Source: Hydrangea macrophylla
Taxonomy: Eukaryota > Streptophyta > Magnoliopsida > Cornales > Hydrangeaceae
Direction: 5' to 3'
NCBI GenBank assembly: GCA_033977485.1
Contig: CM066987.1
Coordinates: 87,700,588-87,764,587 of the forward strand
Length of the DNA stretch: 64,000 bases
Shown here: in pieces, positions 34,985 through 47,271 of the stretch
Position numbering within the stretch: position 1 is the stretch's first letter
Layout of the letters: each line of letters starts with the position of its first letter
Position numbers and translations under genes: made by a program
The notes under the pieces: model-generated
What the model saw: only the letters and a program-made list of their open reading frames with translations
What the model was told of the DNA's origin: nothing
Databases searched by the model: none

Positions 34985-35140
34985 CAAGAAATCATAGGCA
35001 TCAAGAAATCAATTTCAATTATTGTACATTTTGTCGGCGGTGGTGGTCGTCCTTCCATGCAAAACTCAGACATCAAGAAATCAATTTCAATTATTGTTCA
35101 TTTTGTTGGCGGTGGTGGTCTTCCTTCCATGCAAAACTCA
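34985..35140 (+). repeat. Two-unit 72-bp tandem repeat
   Basis: ATCAAGAAATCAATTTCAAT followed by a GGCGGTGGTGGTC block occurs twice, about 72 bases apart. Short open frames across it are repeat artefacts. The remaining sequence between the two large direct copies (34857-35330) shows nothing else. Confidence 0.75.
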
Positions 35141-35330
35141 TGTTTTCTATGAGAGGTATCTTTTCATGTATTCAAGAATGGACCATAATATTATTGTACA
35201 TTTTGTTTTTGGCGAATTCTATGAGATGCATCTTTCCATTTTTCAATAGACCGCACTATTGTAGATTTTGTTTTTTGTCTTTCTTTTTCTTCTTCTTATT
35301 TTTTTTTTTTTGGGAGAAGGGTAATACTAC

Positions 35331-35906
35331 ATGCACATAAAGTGTGCACATAAAGATCTGGGCCATTCATATCGGTGGAGTCTGTGCCAGCATACACGGG
35401 ATCCACCGAAATGCATGGCTCAGATCTTTACGTGCACTCTTTATGTATATTTTTTATGTGCACCAATCATTATTCTATTTTGTGACCATGGGTATAATAT
35501 TTTAAAATTTTTATTTTTTATGTTGGTACAATATATATATATATGTATATACATTATTAGTGACCCTTGGGTACAACGTTTTCTTATCTATGTAATATAT
35601 ATGATAAACCACTAACCTTCGGGGATGCATATGCAATTAACTCAAGAATAAACCAATTGCGTAACCTTCTATCCCATAAAATTTAACGGATTTTGTTAAC
35701 GGTTGCACATTAGTCTATATCTAGTACGTAGTCACACGTATGAAACTACTAGACGCAATCTAAAAAAACATGCTAACCACAGATGCTATATGTGTAATTA
35801 ACCCTAAATATTTTATACTCCCTATACAAGCAAATGATGAGTACCCACACAGAAAATTGTTGCAAATTTTGTTATTTTCTTTTGTGCCATTTAATTTGTC
35901 TACCTG
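35331..35906 (+). repeat. Direct duplication, second copy
   Basis: Second copy of 34236-34856, carrying the same ATCTGGGCCATTCAT foldback and the following unique sequence. It ends shortly before the promoter of the lectin gene, so the repeat forms part of the gene's upstream region. Confidence 0.8.
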
Positions 35907-36033
35907 TTGTATGGAGGAATTGAAGTATAAGTAAACTAACATCCAACAATGATTTAATAAAGCTTCCTATGATCAATAGTGAATTTTTTTGTCAATAGTG
36001 AAAAACAATGCAATAATTGATCACCAAGAAGGT

Positions 36034-36041
36034 TATAAATA
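36034..36041 (+). promoter_or_regulatory. TATA box of the jacalin-lectin gene
   Basis: TATAAATA lies about 30 bases before a CTTAACCAACTCTTCC leader and about 50 bases before a GTAAGT donor at 36089. This suggests a short non-coding first exon (about 36066-36088) and a 5'-UTR intron reaching the acceptor CTAG at 37234-37237. The promoter and first exon are inferred from motifs only. Confidence 0.5.
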
Positions 36042-37156
36042 CCCTCTCATGTTCATGTTTTGCTTAACCAACTCTTCCTTTTCTTCTTGTAAGTGTTTTC
36101 TTCTTATCTTCTTTAATTGATAGCTCTCCACTTTCCTTGAATAGTTTCCAGCCAATATGTGTGTGTATATATATATATATACAATGCACCTTCTCCCCTG
36201 AATAGCTTACGCATTTGACTTACATGTATACATGCATATATGCATATACCCGTATGTATAGCTTATGTATAGGCATATACCCGTATATAAATATTTACTG
36301 TGGTTTTACTTTCTTTCTCATCTATTTGCCTGTTTCATCATCAATTTCCAGCTTTATTTAATTTTCATGTTGATGTTCCAACAGTTGGACATTTGCAGCT
36401 AGTTTACATCTCGGAGGTGTGAGTGTCTTTATATATAATATAGGGAAAAATGCATTTTGCCCCTTCAAACTATACCTTGTTTGGTAGTTTCTAAATAAAT
36501 TTTTTTTTTTTTGGCATTTTAGTCAATCAACTAACGTTTTGTGACACTTTGCCTTTTGTTACTTTTAGCCGGCATGAACAAAAAAAATATTAACTAGTTT
36601 TGAATATGAAAAAGAGGGCTATCACATAGAAGGTTAACTTTTTCTCTTAATCATCTTGGATGCTCATGCTCAGAACGAAAGAAAATATTAACTAGTTTGG
36701 TTTGTATGTTCAGCACGAAAGAAAAATAAGTAGAAAACTATTTTTAGTATTTTGGTCAGTAATTCTTTTGTTCAGTATGTTTTTTTTACTTCACCTCACT
36801 AAATGCAATGAGCCAAAGAGACCCTTAATAAATGTGCTATGAATTACAATGGAGAGAGAATGAACTAGTTCTTTCCACTAAATCAAGTTGAGCCAAGAAA
36901 ACTTTCAATGGTCTCGTTTGGTAATAATTTTTACGATTCAATAGCAAAAAAATAGCTTTTGGCCAAAAGGTGCCCACAGATAAATTTTTTGTGATTTATA
37001 TACATTTTCTGCAATTGAATCACAAAAGGTATTTTGCGAAAATAAATTTTTTTAGCTTTTGGAGTACAATTACCGACTTATGCCCTCCAAAAATTATTGC
37101 CCAAATGGGGCCATAATTTTCTTTTATACATAGAAGAAGTGATCTAAATTTTGAAA

Positions 37157-37188
<32 letters not shown>

Positions 37189-37237
37189 AATTTTGGAGTG
37201 TAGGCAAAGTTGACCCCAAGCTTTAAGTACGTACTAG

Positions 37238-39223
37238 ATGGTGACAATTCCATGCATAGCAACTGGGCCTTTTGGAGGCAAAGGAGGAAACCCATACAAT
37301 GATGGACAGTACAAAGCTGTAAGAAAAATGATAGTAGAACATGATGAGATAGTGAATTCCATCCAGATTGAATATGATAACAATGGTGAATCCAAATGGT
37401 CTGAGGTACATGGCAGCTGGGGTGGAAAACATGGGAATAATGTTGAGGTTAGTCCAATATAAACTTGGTGTTCGCTTGGTAACTAATTATTAAAAATTTT
37501 AGAATAATGGTATGCTTCAAAATTTTGGTTCATAAGTACGTGAACCAACTGCTACATTTGTTTAGGAATAATTAGAGATACAAAATTTAAAAATTATAGT
37601 ATTACTCTTAATTTTAACAAGCTTACAATTATATGCACGCATGAATATAAATGAAATATATGTGAGCAACGAGATAGATATATAAACACACACACATTTA
37701 TGTAGAAGTGGCTAAAGAACCTTTCCCGCATTTTTATCTTTTTCAAAGTTTTATAGTTTCACTCAAGCCCCTAAATTTTAAATCCATTTTGGTTGAGAAG
37801 AGTTGAGGCCATTAATATGATCATTAAAAGCCTTCAATAAGTGTTCTCAACTTAAACTAATTGACTTTAGTAGTCCTCTACTCAAACCGACGTAAAAGTC
37901 ATAAATCTTAAGTGAAACATTTAATTTTAGAGGATCCAAAATGAAATTTAGAAGAAATGCAGGGTAGCGAAAAAATTGTAACGGTAACACCACACACATT
38001 ATTATTGTAATTAGTGAACTATTACAGCTAGCTAGAAATAGTGCATATGCTCGACAAATTTTCTCCAAAATTTTGTAGGTCAAACTTGACTACGAAAACA
38101 ATCAGGAGTTTCTCATCTCAATGTCTGGATACTATTCTATGTATGACGGTGTTGTCATTGTTGGGTCACTTACAATGACTAGCAACAAAAAACAGTATGG
38201 ACCATATGGTAAGAAACAAGAAGGGGAGTGTTTCACAACCTCATCAATTACTGGTGGAAAGATAGTTGGGTTCTTTGGAAAGAGTGGTGTTGGTATCTTG
38301 ATTCCATTGGAGGCTATTTTGTGCCAAATAATTTGATATCTATTGGGCCATTTGGAGGAAGTGGTGGAATACCATTTAATGATGGAACATGCACAACAGT
38401 AAAGAGGATTGTAGTACGCCATGCAGATGGATCAGATGGTTTTGTTTCGATCCAGACTATGTATGATAACAATGGTGTTGAACATTGGTCAGATGATCAT
38501 GGTGCAACTGGTGGCGGGTCAGTCAGTGAGGTTAGTCCATTTACGGAATTGGTAACTGCTACACTTTAGTTCAAAGTACAGGCTGTACAGTACTAGTGAC
38601 ACGATTTTGAAGTACATGGAGCAAAGTAAAAAACAGTCTAAATACATGAATTGTATATATAATACACAACTTTCACATAACCTTTTATTCACAACTTTAA
38701 AATATGTGTCTATCTCTCTCTTGTGTATCACCGTGGGGTCCATTGACATCACATGAGAGAGCTATAGACAGACATATTTTTTGAGTTATGAACAAAAAGT
38801 TGTGTGTGAAATATTACTCATGTAATTAACCCTTTTTCCTTACAAATAAATTCATATGTATATGCATATATAGGTACATATTGTAGATGGCAATGCATCT
38901 ATATATATATATATATTATGTCCATAAAATTCAAAATTTTGTAGGTCACACTTGACTACGCAAACAACGAGTTTCTCACCTCAGTCTCAGGATACCTCAC
39001 CGACGTCGACTCTGATGATGCGATTGTGCAGTCACTTATATTTGAGAGTAACAAAAAAATCAAGTATGGACCATATGGTAAGGCAGAAGGGAAGTTTTTC
39101 TCAAGCCTAGCAAGTGGTGGAAAGATTATTGGATTCTTTGGAAGAAGTGGTGAAAATATTAATTCTATAGGAGCATATTTTGAGCCTCTCCTAGAACCAT
39201 CCAATCCATTTCCCAATCCCTAA
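37238..39223 (+). CDS. Two-domain jacalin-related lectin, frameshifted
   Basis: Coding exons 37238-37447, 38079-38530 and 38945-39223; donors GAG|GT and acceptors TTTTGTAG|GTC are the same at both introns, phase 0. Domain 1 is exon 1 (IATGPFGGKGGNPYNDG) plus the first half of exon 2. Domain 2 is the rest of exon 2 (ISIGPFGGSGGIPFNDG) plus exon 3, ending at TAA; total about 312 codons. Jacalin domains are beta-prism folds binding mannose- or galactose-type sugars; no signal peptide is seen, which suits a nucleocytoplasmic lectin. A 2-bp excess (GT, 38289-38290) shifts frame inside the GXXXD loop (SG..WYLDSIG). Exon 2 is 452 bp, so without those bases it would keep phase. Domain 2 has GENIN where GXXXD is expected. 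Probably a recent pseudogene, or a sequencing error. Confidence 0.85.
38658..38818. mobile_element. Foldback MITE in intron 2 of the lectin gene
   Basis: The left arm TAATACACAACTTT and the right arm AAAGTTGTGTGTGAAATATTA are complementary, with internal matches (GTGTCTATCTCTCTC against GAGAGAGCTATAGACAGAC). It resembles the 33457-33636 element in its outline and central CACTG/CCACAG-type sequence. No gene is present. Confidence 0.6.
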
Positions 39224-40539
39224 ACAATCCTTATTAGGGTTGTCAAATTAAGTGAAGCCTATCTATAATAATGACTGCTATGTATTGCAGCAAAAACTTA
39301 TGTTTTCGTGTGTGCAATTTGGAATAAGGTGAATATTCAAAGGGGGCAATGATGTCTACTTTGTGAGTCTATCATGTGTGAGACTATCTATAAGCCAATC
39401 CCTGTAATAAGAAATTAGAGGAATAAAAACCTTATGTTACCTCTAATTTTTCTATTAATGAACTATGTGGTTGAAATAAAATTTCTTGTTGGTTGTTTGC
39501 TTTTTAAAACCATAGTGTAAAACAGTTATTCTTGCAACATAAATGATCATTCAAACCGCTACTTTAGGTGAATTTGGAAAGAGTAATGCCACAAAGCAAT
39601 AAAAACAAAATCAAAAATAAAAACAAAAGCTACTTGAAAAAGTTATGGATGGCGTGGATAAATAAAGCTCTCTTTTAGTTACTACATCAAAGAGTGCTAT
39701 GTACAAGACCACAAAATGCAATTTATAAGCAAAAACGCAGAATGTAGAGATAAGAATATCAAACACTTGAGAAACACAAATTTACGTCATTCAAAAAATA
39801 ACCAACAATCGAACTATGTATAAATACTACAAGAATGAAGGGAAATGACGACGCTTAATAAACAACGACAAATGGGGAAAAAATGATCATATTTCATTTA
39901 CCGACAATTTTTCGAAAAGCCGCCAAAAACGGTGCCGGAAATCTTTAAGGCAATTGATACAAGTACGGGTATTCAATTCCTGGGGTTTCGTTTAGCGCTT
40001 TGAATGTGCCGTGTATTAGGATTGAGCTGACATATTTTACTTGCATTTAACTAAGTGTTGGTAATTTACAACGTTTGTTAAAATAGTGTATCGGCATTGG
40101 TACTAAATGCCAGTAATTGTGGAACACATTCTTTATTTTTTTAACGACATGTGAATCAAACACCAAAACTTGTTTTTTTTTTTTTTTTTTTTGAATAATT
40201 TTGTGTGATATATTTGCAACACAATTTTGGTGTGTGATACCTTTAATAATAGCAATACATTAAATTTCATTCAATATTCACACATAATAAATGAAGAAAT
40301 CCATCTACCAATCAACTATTGATTAGAATTTGGAAAAAGAAAACAATTTTAAAGAAATAATTATACCTAAAAAAATCAAACCACACATCCAATATCTAAA
40401 ATTCTACAAATAAATTAACCAAAGTTAAGTCTTCCCAAAATGCAACATCATCCAAAAGTTTTTCCAAAAAAAAATGTTTAAACTAAAGTGAAGTTCAGTC
40501 CTTTTCTTCAAGTCACCATTACAAATCTTTAATTCGATA
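39224..40539. other. 3' flank of lectin gene and gene-free DNA
   Basis: AATAAA-type signals lie near 39422, a plausible polyadenylation region. The rest is AT-rich with a T run near 40170-40192. Nothing else is recognised. Confidence 0.5.
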
Positions 40540-42496
40540 ACTTGAAAGCTCCGAAAACTTCAGCCTTCGAAAGCTCCTAAAACTTCCCGGAAATTCCCAT
40601 TTGACCAATTTTACAGCAAGTTTGACCAAAATTCAAAGTCACCATCTCAATTTCAAACTATTTTTATTAAATACTAGAGGTATTTCATAATTTCCGGAGT
40701 TAAAATTAATTGTCTATGAATGTTGAAGTCAAATAACAGTAAAAACAAAGCGTATTTCACAATTTTTGGAACTTTTCCCAAAGTGAACCAACTCCAAACG
40801 ATATTTTTTTTTTATGGAAATTAGACCTCAATACCTTTTCGATGGTATATCACAAGCTCAATTTGAAATTCGAATGCATTTTCTGTGAATTTTGGAAGAA
40901 ATAGGGTCATTTTGCGAATTCTAGAAGTTCTAGGGGCCTAAACGCAAATTATGGTCAACGGGGAGTTGATTGCCACTGCGGCAGTAACCCACTACCGCCA
41001 CGGAAGTGGCCAAGTGCCTCCGCGGCACTCAAATCAATTTTTTTGTTGTGATTTTGTGGTTCTAATTGCAATTTCTAAAAACCAAAACGACATAGCTTTG
41101 ATTTCTAGCATCTTTTGTACCAATCAGAGACTTTTTAAAACCCAAATTACTTCCCCTCACTTAGCTTTATAAACCCCCATTTCCCAAGAGAGAGAAATAG
41201 AGTTAGGGAGAAATAGAGAGAGAAAGAGTGATTTTCTTCTTCAAAATTCAATCCAAATGTGAGTTTAAACTTGTTTTCTCAAAATTAAACTTGCGTTTTC
41301 AAGCTTTCAATTCTTCATCTTCTTTGAGTATCCAATGAGTTAGTGAGTGATTTCCATACCCACATACACATATATGAGAGATTGAATGCTTGTGGTTCCA
41401 CCATTGATAAATCATTGATTATACATACTTGTTCTTCTCTCCTGATCTCATTTCTATTTTTATTTTTCTTTATTATACTCGCATTTCTCTCCTTATCTCA
41501 TTTCTATTTTCATTTTTCTTTGTCATACATGCATTTATCTTCTTTAACCCCATTTCTATTTCATTTTCTTTATCATACTTGCATTTTCCTTCTCAACCCC
41601 ATTTATGTTTTGATTTCTTTTCATTCTAGCATCCTCTTTTCTCTACCTTATTTCTATTTTATTTTATTTTCCCTCTTTCCCTCTTGATTCATCATCTAAG
41701 TGATAGCTTGAAGACTTGAAGGTGGTGAAGCCTTATGGATAGTAGTAACCTTTCATCAAGTTCCAATTTGATAGATAATTGAATGCAAGTATATATCTAC
41801 GTATTTTCTTAAGGGTGAAGCCTTATGGATAGTAACTCCATTTTGTTCATTTCTTTCTTGAATTTCAAATGTTGAGTTGATGTTCTAAGTGGTCACATTA
41901 TTCTAAAAACACAAACTCTATTCCAAAAACTAATTGATTTTCTCAAAGGTTTTTCTGAAACAGTGAGTTGTTTAGATTCAAAGATTTGTTCCAAATTCAA
42001 TACTTGGATTATGATGATGAAACCACTTGGAAAGTCTCCCAAATGCATCATAATTCACTCTTATTTTTGGCTATCAATTGCAGAGATGCGTAGATACTCT
42101 TTTTGGATTTTTAAAGTTCATGTAGATAATCTGCCCCTGTTCTCACAGATTGTTTCCTAACTTCTTGCATTAAGAATTTCATTTGCTATTTATAAAAAAA
42201 ACATTCAAATTTGTTTGACAGTATAGTCCCTATTTCTGAGTATTGTGCATTCTTTATTTATTTCTCTCATTCTATAATCTATTGAAGTTTGGCTTTTTAC
42301 TCTATATTTTAGACACATTAGGAATGTTCCAATGATTTTTCCTACATTGTTTCAAGAATTTTTGGCCTTCTTTACCTTTTTTAAGATGATGCAACTATTC
42401 TGAACACAATTCACAGAATGTTTGCTTTGACTTCAATACTTTTGATATGACATTTCCATGCATTCATCTTTAGTATACATACTATGAATATGTTCA
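40540..42496 (+). mobile_element. Old LTR of the inner-element family, left part
   Basis: Diverged from 9065-11060 of the inner LTR but collinear. It shares the ACTTCCCGGGAA and TTTGACC block, TTTTCTGTGAATTT, GGGGCCTAAACG, the CCGCGGCACTCAA block and the AAACCAAAACGACATAG box. TATAAACCCCCATT near 41170 is its TATA region. It is interrupted at 42497 and resumes at 54132. Confidence 0.7.
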
Positions 42497-42840
42497 CTAC
42501 ACCATATGGACCAATTTTTAACGGACATGTTTTAAGCTTTCTAACGGATATATCCGTTACTAATTTCTAACAGATATATCCATTAGAAATGAGGATAATC
42601 CGTTAGTAATGACCCTTCATATTGGCTTATATTTTTCCTAACGGTTTTAAAAACAATACTAACGGATATATCCATTAGAAATATTTTATACCGAAATTAA
42701 ATATAATAATACAAAAAAAATGGTCCAGATCTCTAATAAAAAAAATGAAGGGCCCAGATTTGTTTTTAATCACCTAACCCTATTTCCTTCTCTACAACCA
42801 TACTCTCTCTCACTTACCGCCATCCCAAGTCATAATGGGG

Positions 42841-42873
<33 letters not shown>

Positions 42874-43159
42874 GGCAGTGATATTGGCGATTTAGGCGTG
42901 GATGGTAGGATTTTCTCTGGAAGAGCTTAAGTGGTGGCAATTCCGGTTTGGTAGAGGTGGCGATGCAGATGGTGGAGGTGGCAATCCAGGTGCTGTATGT
43001 ATTTATCACCGTGTTATTCACTGCCGGAAGCCCTCACCATCAACTGTGCTACGCCGCTCCCCGTCGTCAATTGTGCTACTCAAATCGTGCCCTAAGTCGC
43101 ATGTATGTTTCCCTCTTTCTCTTTTTCTTGTCCATTCTCTTGCCTCTTACTCTCACACA

Positions 43160-43212
<53 letters not shown>

Positions 43213-43850
43213 ATACACATATAAATACACACTGGTATATTTACTCATAAAAAAAAAGATTTGCTCACACATAAACGTACACACATATATGTATATATAT
43301 ATCCATGAGGCCTTTGTTTTATTTGTCATTTATTCATTTTTTCAATTGTACAATGAGGTTCATGGTTTAATTTGGCTTTCAAGGTTTGAAGTCGATTTCT
43401 TCATTGAACCCCAAGGACTTGAACAGATGATCGATGGCTACATTCCAGGAGCAGGAGATTTTTCCATTGGCTAGGGATGAAGCATCTAAGTGGTGAGGCC
43501 TTTGATTTGTTCATGTCCTAGAATACCCTAGTAAGATTTTGCTGCAATTTGTTTATACTTTTCCCCTATACATTTATGATTTGTAATTGTACTAAGGCGA
43601 CAAAGGTATAGTTTTTGAAACCTCGATTTTGTTTAACTGTCTGCTAGATAATGCATCTGTTTTGTTTAAGCCTTTAGAATGTTAACATCAATTGCTCTTG
43701 ATTATAAAAAAAGGTCAATTGATGTTAGCTTTCTTGGGTTCAATAGAGGGACTTCTGTATGAAAAAGGGTCTATTTCTTGATTACCTCCCTCTTTCACCC
43801 ATCCTCTCTATCAGGTCAAAAATGTGTATTGTGCTTCCACGTTATATCAT
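42497..43850. other. Possible end of another CACTA-like element, plus unknown sequence
   Basis: Starts CACTACACCATATGG and is followed by several AACGGATATATCCGTTA-type palindromic words (42530-42690), typical of CACTA subterminal repeats. No matching right end was found. Further right lie a (CT)n run (42841-42871) and a (GT)n run (about 43162-43210). A 190-codon open frame spans the (GT)n and is not taken as a gene. Confidence 0.45.
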
Positions 43851-43879
43851 CACTACAGGAAAAAAGGCTTTTTATGTCA

Positions 43880-44315
43880 CTTTTACAATTGTTATTATGT
43901 CACTAAAAATATGAGTGACATAAATATTTCTCACCTGTGCTTTTTATGTCACTTTTTAAGTAGTTATGTCACTTTTTTAAAAAGTGACAAAAACTCTATT
44001 ATTTATGTCACTTTTTATAAAAGTGACATAAATAATAACATTTTTAGGTCACTTTTTTAAAAAAGTGACATAAATAATAAGGTTTTTATGTCACTTTTTA
44101 AAAACCGACATAAATAGAAACGCGGTGGCATTTTTGTAAATATGACATTTTATTTTTATGTCACTTTTTATAAAAAGTGACATAAATAAAAATGCGGTGG
44201 CATTTTTGTAAATAAGACATTTTATTTTTATGTCACTTTTTGTAAAAAGTGACATAAATACTAATTTTTTAAGTCGCTTTTTTGAAAACTTCAAACATTT
44301 TTAAAAAGTGACATA
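43880..44315. repeat. Left subterminal repeats of the CACTA element
   Basis: Alternating direct and inverted copies of TTATGTCACTTTTT and AAAAAGTGACATAAAT, many per 100 bases. In CACTA elements such arrays bind the transposase-associated protein. Confidence 0.8.
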
Positions 44316-44735
44316 AAAAAAAATGCACGAGCGGGAAACGGGGAATAAAAGTGCAATATAACTTTTTTTACTCCCGCTCTTCGCAAATATTGAAACTCCT
44401 TCTCTCATCTCCCTCTCATAAGATGAAGAAATTGTGAGTTCGATCTCTTCTAAAAGGATAACAAAAAAATAGCAATTGTCATTTAGGGTTTCTACCTAAT
44501 TAGGAAGAATCTGTCATTTTCATCTCCAAAGAGCCACCGCTATTCATAGATTAGGAAGCATACCATTCCCCTAAGCAATTGTGAGTTCTCGTCTCCCTAC
44601 TTGTCATGACAATTAGGGAGAATAAATGACAGTATGACTTTCATCTCCCTCTCATCTCCCGGTACAGAGGCATAAGAGGAAGCATCACAGTCTCCCGCCG
44701 GCAGAGAGAAGGCAAGTTTATGCCTTCATTCTATT

Positions 44736-44773
<38 letters not shown>

Positions 44774-45647
44774 CATGTATGATAGATATAGTTATACATC
44801 CAAATATTTTATATACCAACAACATGCAGCATGTTTTTCCCCCCTCCATGGAACTTTTACCTTTTTCCAAGCCTATGTTCACATATACAAGGATTAGGAT
44901 GTGCTTTGCAGAATTGTGATTTCAAAGTGTTTGACCATTTGCCTCTTAGAGTGTTTACTGATACTAACATGCTGTTTTTGATTTTTTCCCTCCACTGAAG
45001 ATTGGTTTTTTAGTTTTGAATTGATAGCATCCTTTTCATTTCACACAACTGATACTCACATTGTGTTTTGGTTTTTTCCCCTCCATTCATGATTGCTTTG
45101 TGATATTTTAATTGTTAGCATTCAATAATGCTTGAGTTACAGAATCCAACACATTTTTACTCTGGTTGTCTTCGTCATAGAGCTTTGTTTTGCTCATGTT
45201 GTGTTTGATGTATGCCTGTTTGGTTGTGGCTCTTGGATGAAATTCTAGCCGTATTTGTCTGCCCTTCATGGGAGTTTTTTGGTTGTTTTTTAGACTCATT
45301 TGAACCAACATTATCTGTTAATTTTTTTAGCCTTGGGGTGGCCTTTGGCTCCTTTTTAAAACTTTAAAAAATGATATTGTTTCTATTGGGATCCTTGGGC
45401 TGAACTATTTGACTTGTGGGGACTATTTCTCAAAAAAATGGTTATTGTAATGGGTTTGGTTAGGGCCTGTAGTGAAGTTGTGCAGGGGTATGGGATTCTG
45501 CCACCAAGTGTAATCTTTTCCTTATGGGTTGTTTTTGTGCACATGCATGCAATTTTGCCCAAAAAAAAAAAAAATGCAACTGCCATTCAGGAAAAAAAGA
45601 AAAAAACAAATAAATAAATAAACTTTCTCTACCATTTGGTGTAATAA
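44316..45647. other. Unrecognised left interior of the CACTA element
   Basis: No exon was recognised. A (CT)n/(TA)n microsatellite lies near 44738-44775. The T-rich sequence around 44950-45110 contains two loosely similar blocks (GATACTCACATTGTG and GATACTAACATGCTG types). Confidence 0.4.
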
Positions 45648-46152
45648 GTCGTGGCTGATCCAAAATTTGGTGTTGTGGGGCCAAGTTTAATGATTTGGGT
45701 CCATTAGTAATCAAGTTCCATTCGGGGGTTCGGGGGCAGCGTCCCTAAGTCGAATTTTTTCGGCCTATTTATACATATTTTAGTGCGATTTAAATAGTCA
45801 AAAGAATAGTTGTGCTGATTAGATTTAGGACCTGCTTGTCTCACGACCTAGGTAATTGGGCATTACTCTAACCCTTCACTATATGATAGACTATTAATGT
45901 CAAACCCCTGCAATAAAAAAAACTATTGGTCTGGTTTCTTGTGTCCCTAGATTATTCTTGCAAAACAAACGTGGTCTTAAAACTTTTTTATTTTTAGTTG
46001 ACTTTTATATGAATGGTATATGTTGTAAATGTTAAAAAACAATTGGGAGGACCAATTTGAAATTAATTTAAGAATGTTAAAATTATACATATATCCCACA
46101 AATTTTTAAAAATTTTGAGGGGCCATAATCTACAAGTGGACTCGCCACTGAT
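45648..46152. mobile_element. Possible hAT-like insertion
   Basis: Begins near GTCGTGGCTGATCC and ends ACTCGCCACTG, which pair imperfectly as the CAGTGGCG-type inverted ends seen in plant hAT derivatives. It contains the common GGGGGTTCGGGGGCAGCG block (45723-45740), also found at 63920-63940. There is no coding capacity. The boundaries are uncertain. Confidence 0.4.
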
Positions 46153-46365
46153 AATAAACTCATTTAATTAGTACGAACATTTAAAGAGATCACTCGTGTA
46201 GGAAATGCAAAATGTGACATTCCTATTTCCTTTTTAGTGTAGTACATAACATACACTTTGTTTAATATTATTAGGGACTTCATAATTTTAGACTTTGCCT
46301 TCAATTTTACAACCTTTTTCACCCTCTTCTTATTGTGTGATCAACCACATCAAGTAATTTCAAAG

Positions 46366-46533
46366 AGTAATGCTACACACACAACTTATTTCGCAATCTA
46401 TTCCACAACTGCACATCTTGGCCATTGATTTCAATGGGCTCCATGATAGTCCCACATGGGTCCTACACAGAACCCATCAAAATCAACGGTCAAGATGTCC
46501 TGGTTGTGAAATAGGTTGTGTGTATAGCATTTT
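46366..46533. mobile_element. Foldback MITE in the CACTA element
   Basis: AATGCTACACACACAACTTA on the left pairs with the TAGGTTGTGTGTATAGCATT region on the right, and CATCTTGGCCATTGATTT pairs with the sequence near 46478. It is a near-complete palindrome of about 168 bp with no gene. Confidence 0.65.
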
Positions 46534-47271
46534 TGAATTTCAAATAGGTTGCATGATGTAGTTTCATTTGCAATAAAGAGAAAGGTACACTTAGCAATCA
46601 AATGTAATTACCTATGAGGTGAGGAACTACTAAGTACTCCACTTTATTTTCAACACCAATGTATTCTAACAATATGAAGCGAAGAAAAGAATGAGGATCT
46701 AAACATTGATCATGAACCCTTGCCCTAGATTTACTTCAAGTTTGAACATTTTAGCTTAGTTTCTCAAGTTGTTTAGACGAATGTTTTTCTTGATGTTTAA
46801 ACTTTTTGGGAATCCAGTTTGTTTTCAGAAACCATAATGTTACTTGGGTCAAAGTAACTCCATTAGACAACAGATACAGCTTGCACAATAGAGCTATCAA
46901 AGGTCATCATGCTAATATATGCACATATATATGGAATAATATTAAAGAAAAACAGATATATATATAGAGAGAGAGAGAGAGGGAGAAATTTTGGCGGATG
47001 TGTATAGTATTCAGTTCCCTTTAATGAGAACTTTATCGTTGTATCCTAGAGTTTTATAGCATTCGTGGTTAATCTGACATATGCTGCCTATAATAATTTT
47101 TTCCCCCTTTAAATGAATCTGCTCGTTTCTGGATATTTGAATGCCAATTTGTTTGTCTTCTCCATAATGCACCTATTTTCATCTGTACTTTTTAACTCTC
47201 CCCCACCCCCACTTTCTCTTATAAGAGAGACTTATGTTGATAGAAAAAACCAACATTTTCTGACCTTGCAG

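Noticed and set aside
41343..41687. 114-codon Phe/Ser-rich + strand frame
   Set aside because: It comes from the pyrimidine-rich leader region of the old LTR, repeating TTTCTATTTT and TCATACTTGCA words.
42902..43474. 190-codon + strand open frame
   Set aside because: It runs through a (GT)n microsatellite that encodes a Cys/Val run, its composition is not protein-like, and no domain is seen. A short captured exon near 43384-43470 cannot be excluded but is not supported.
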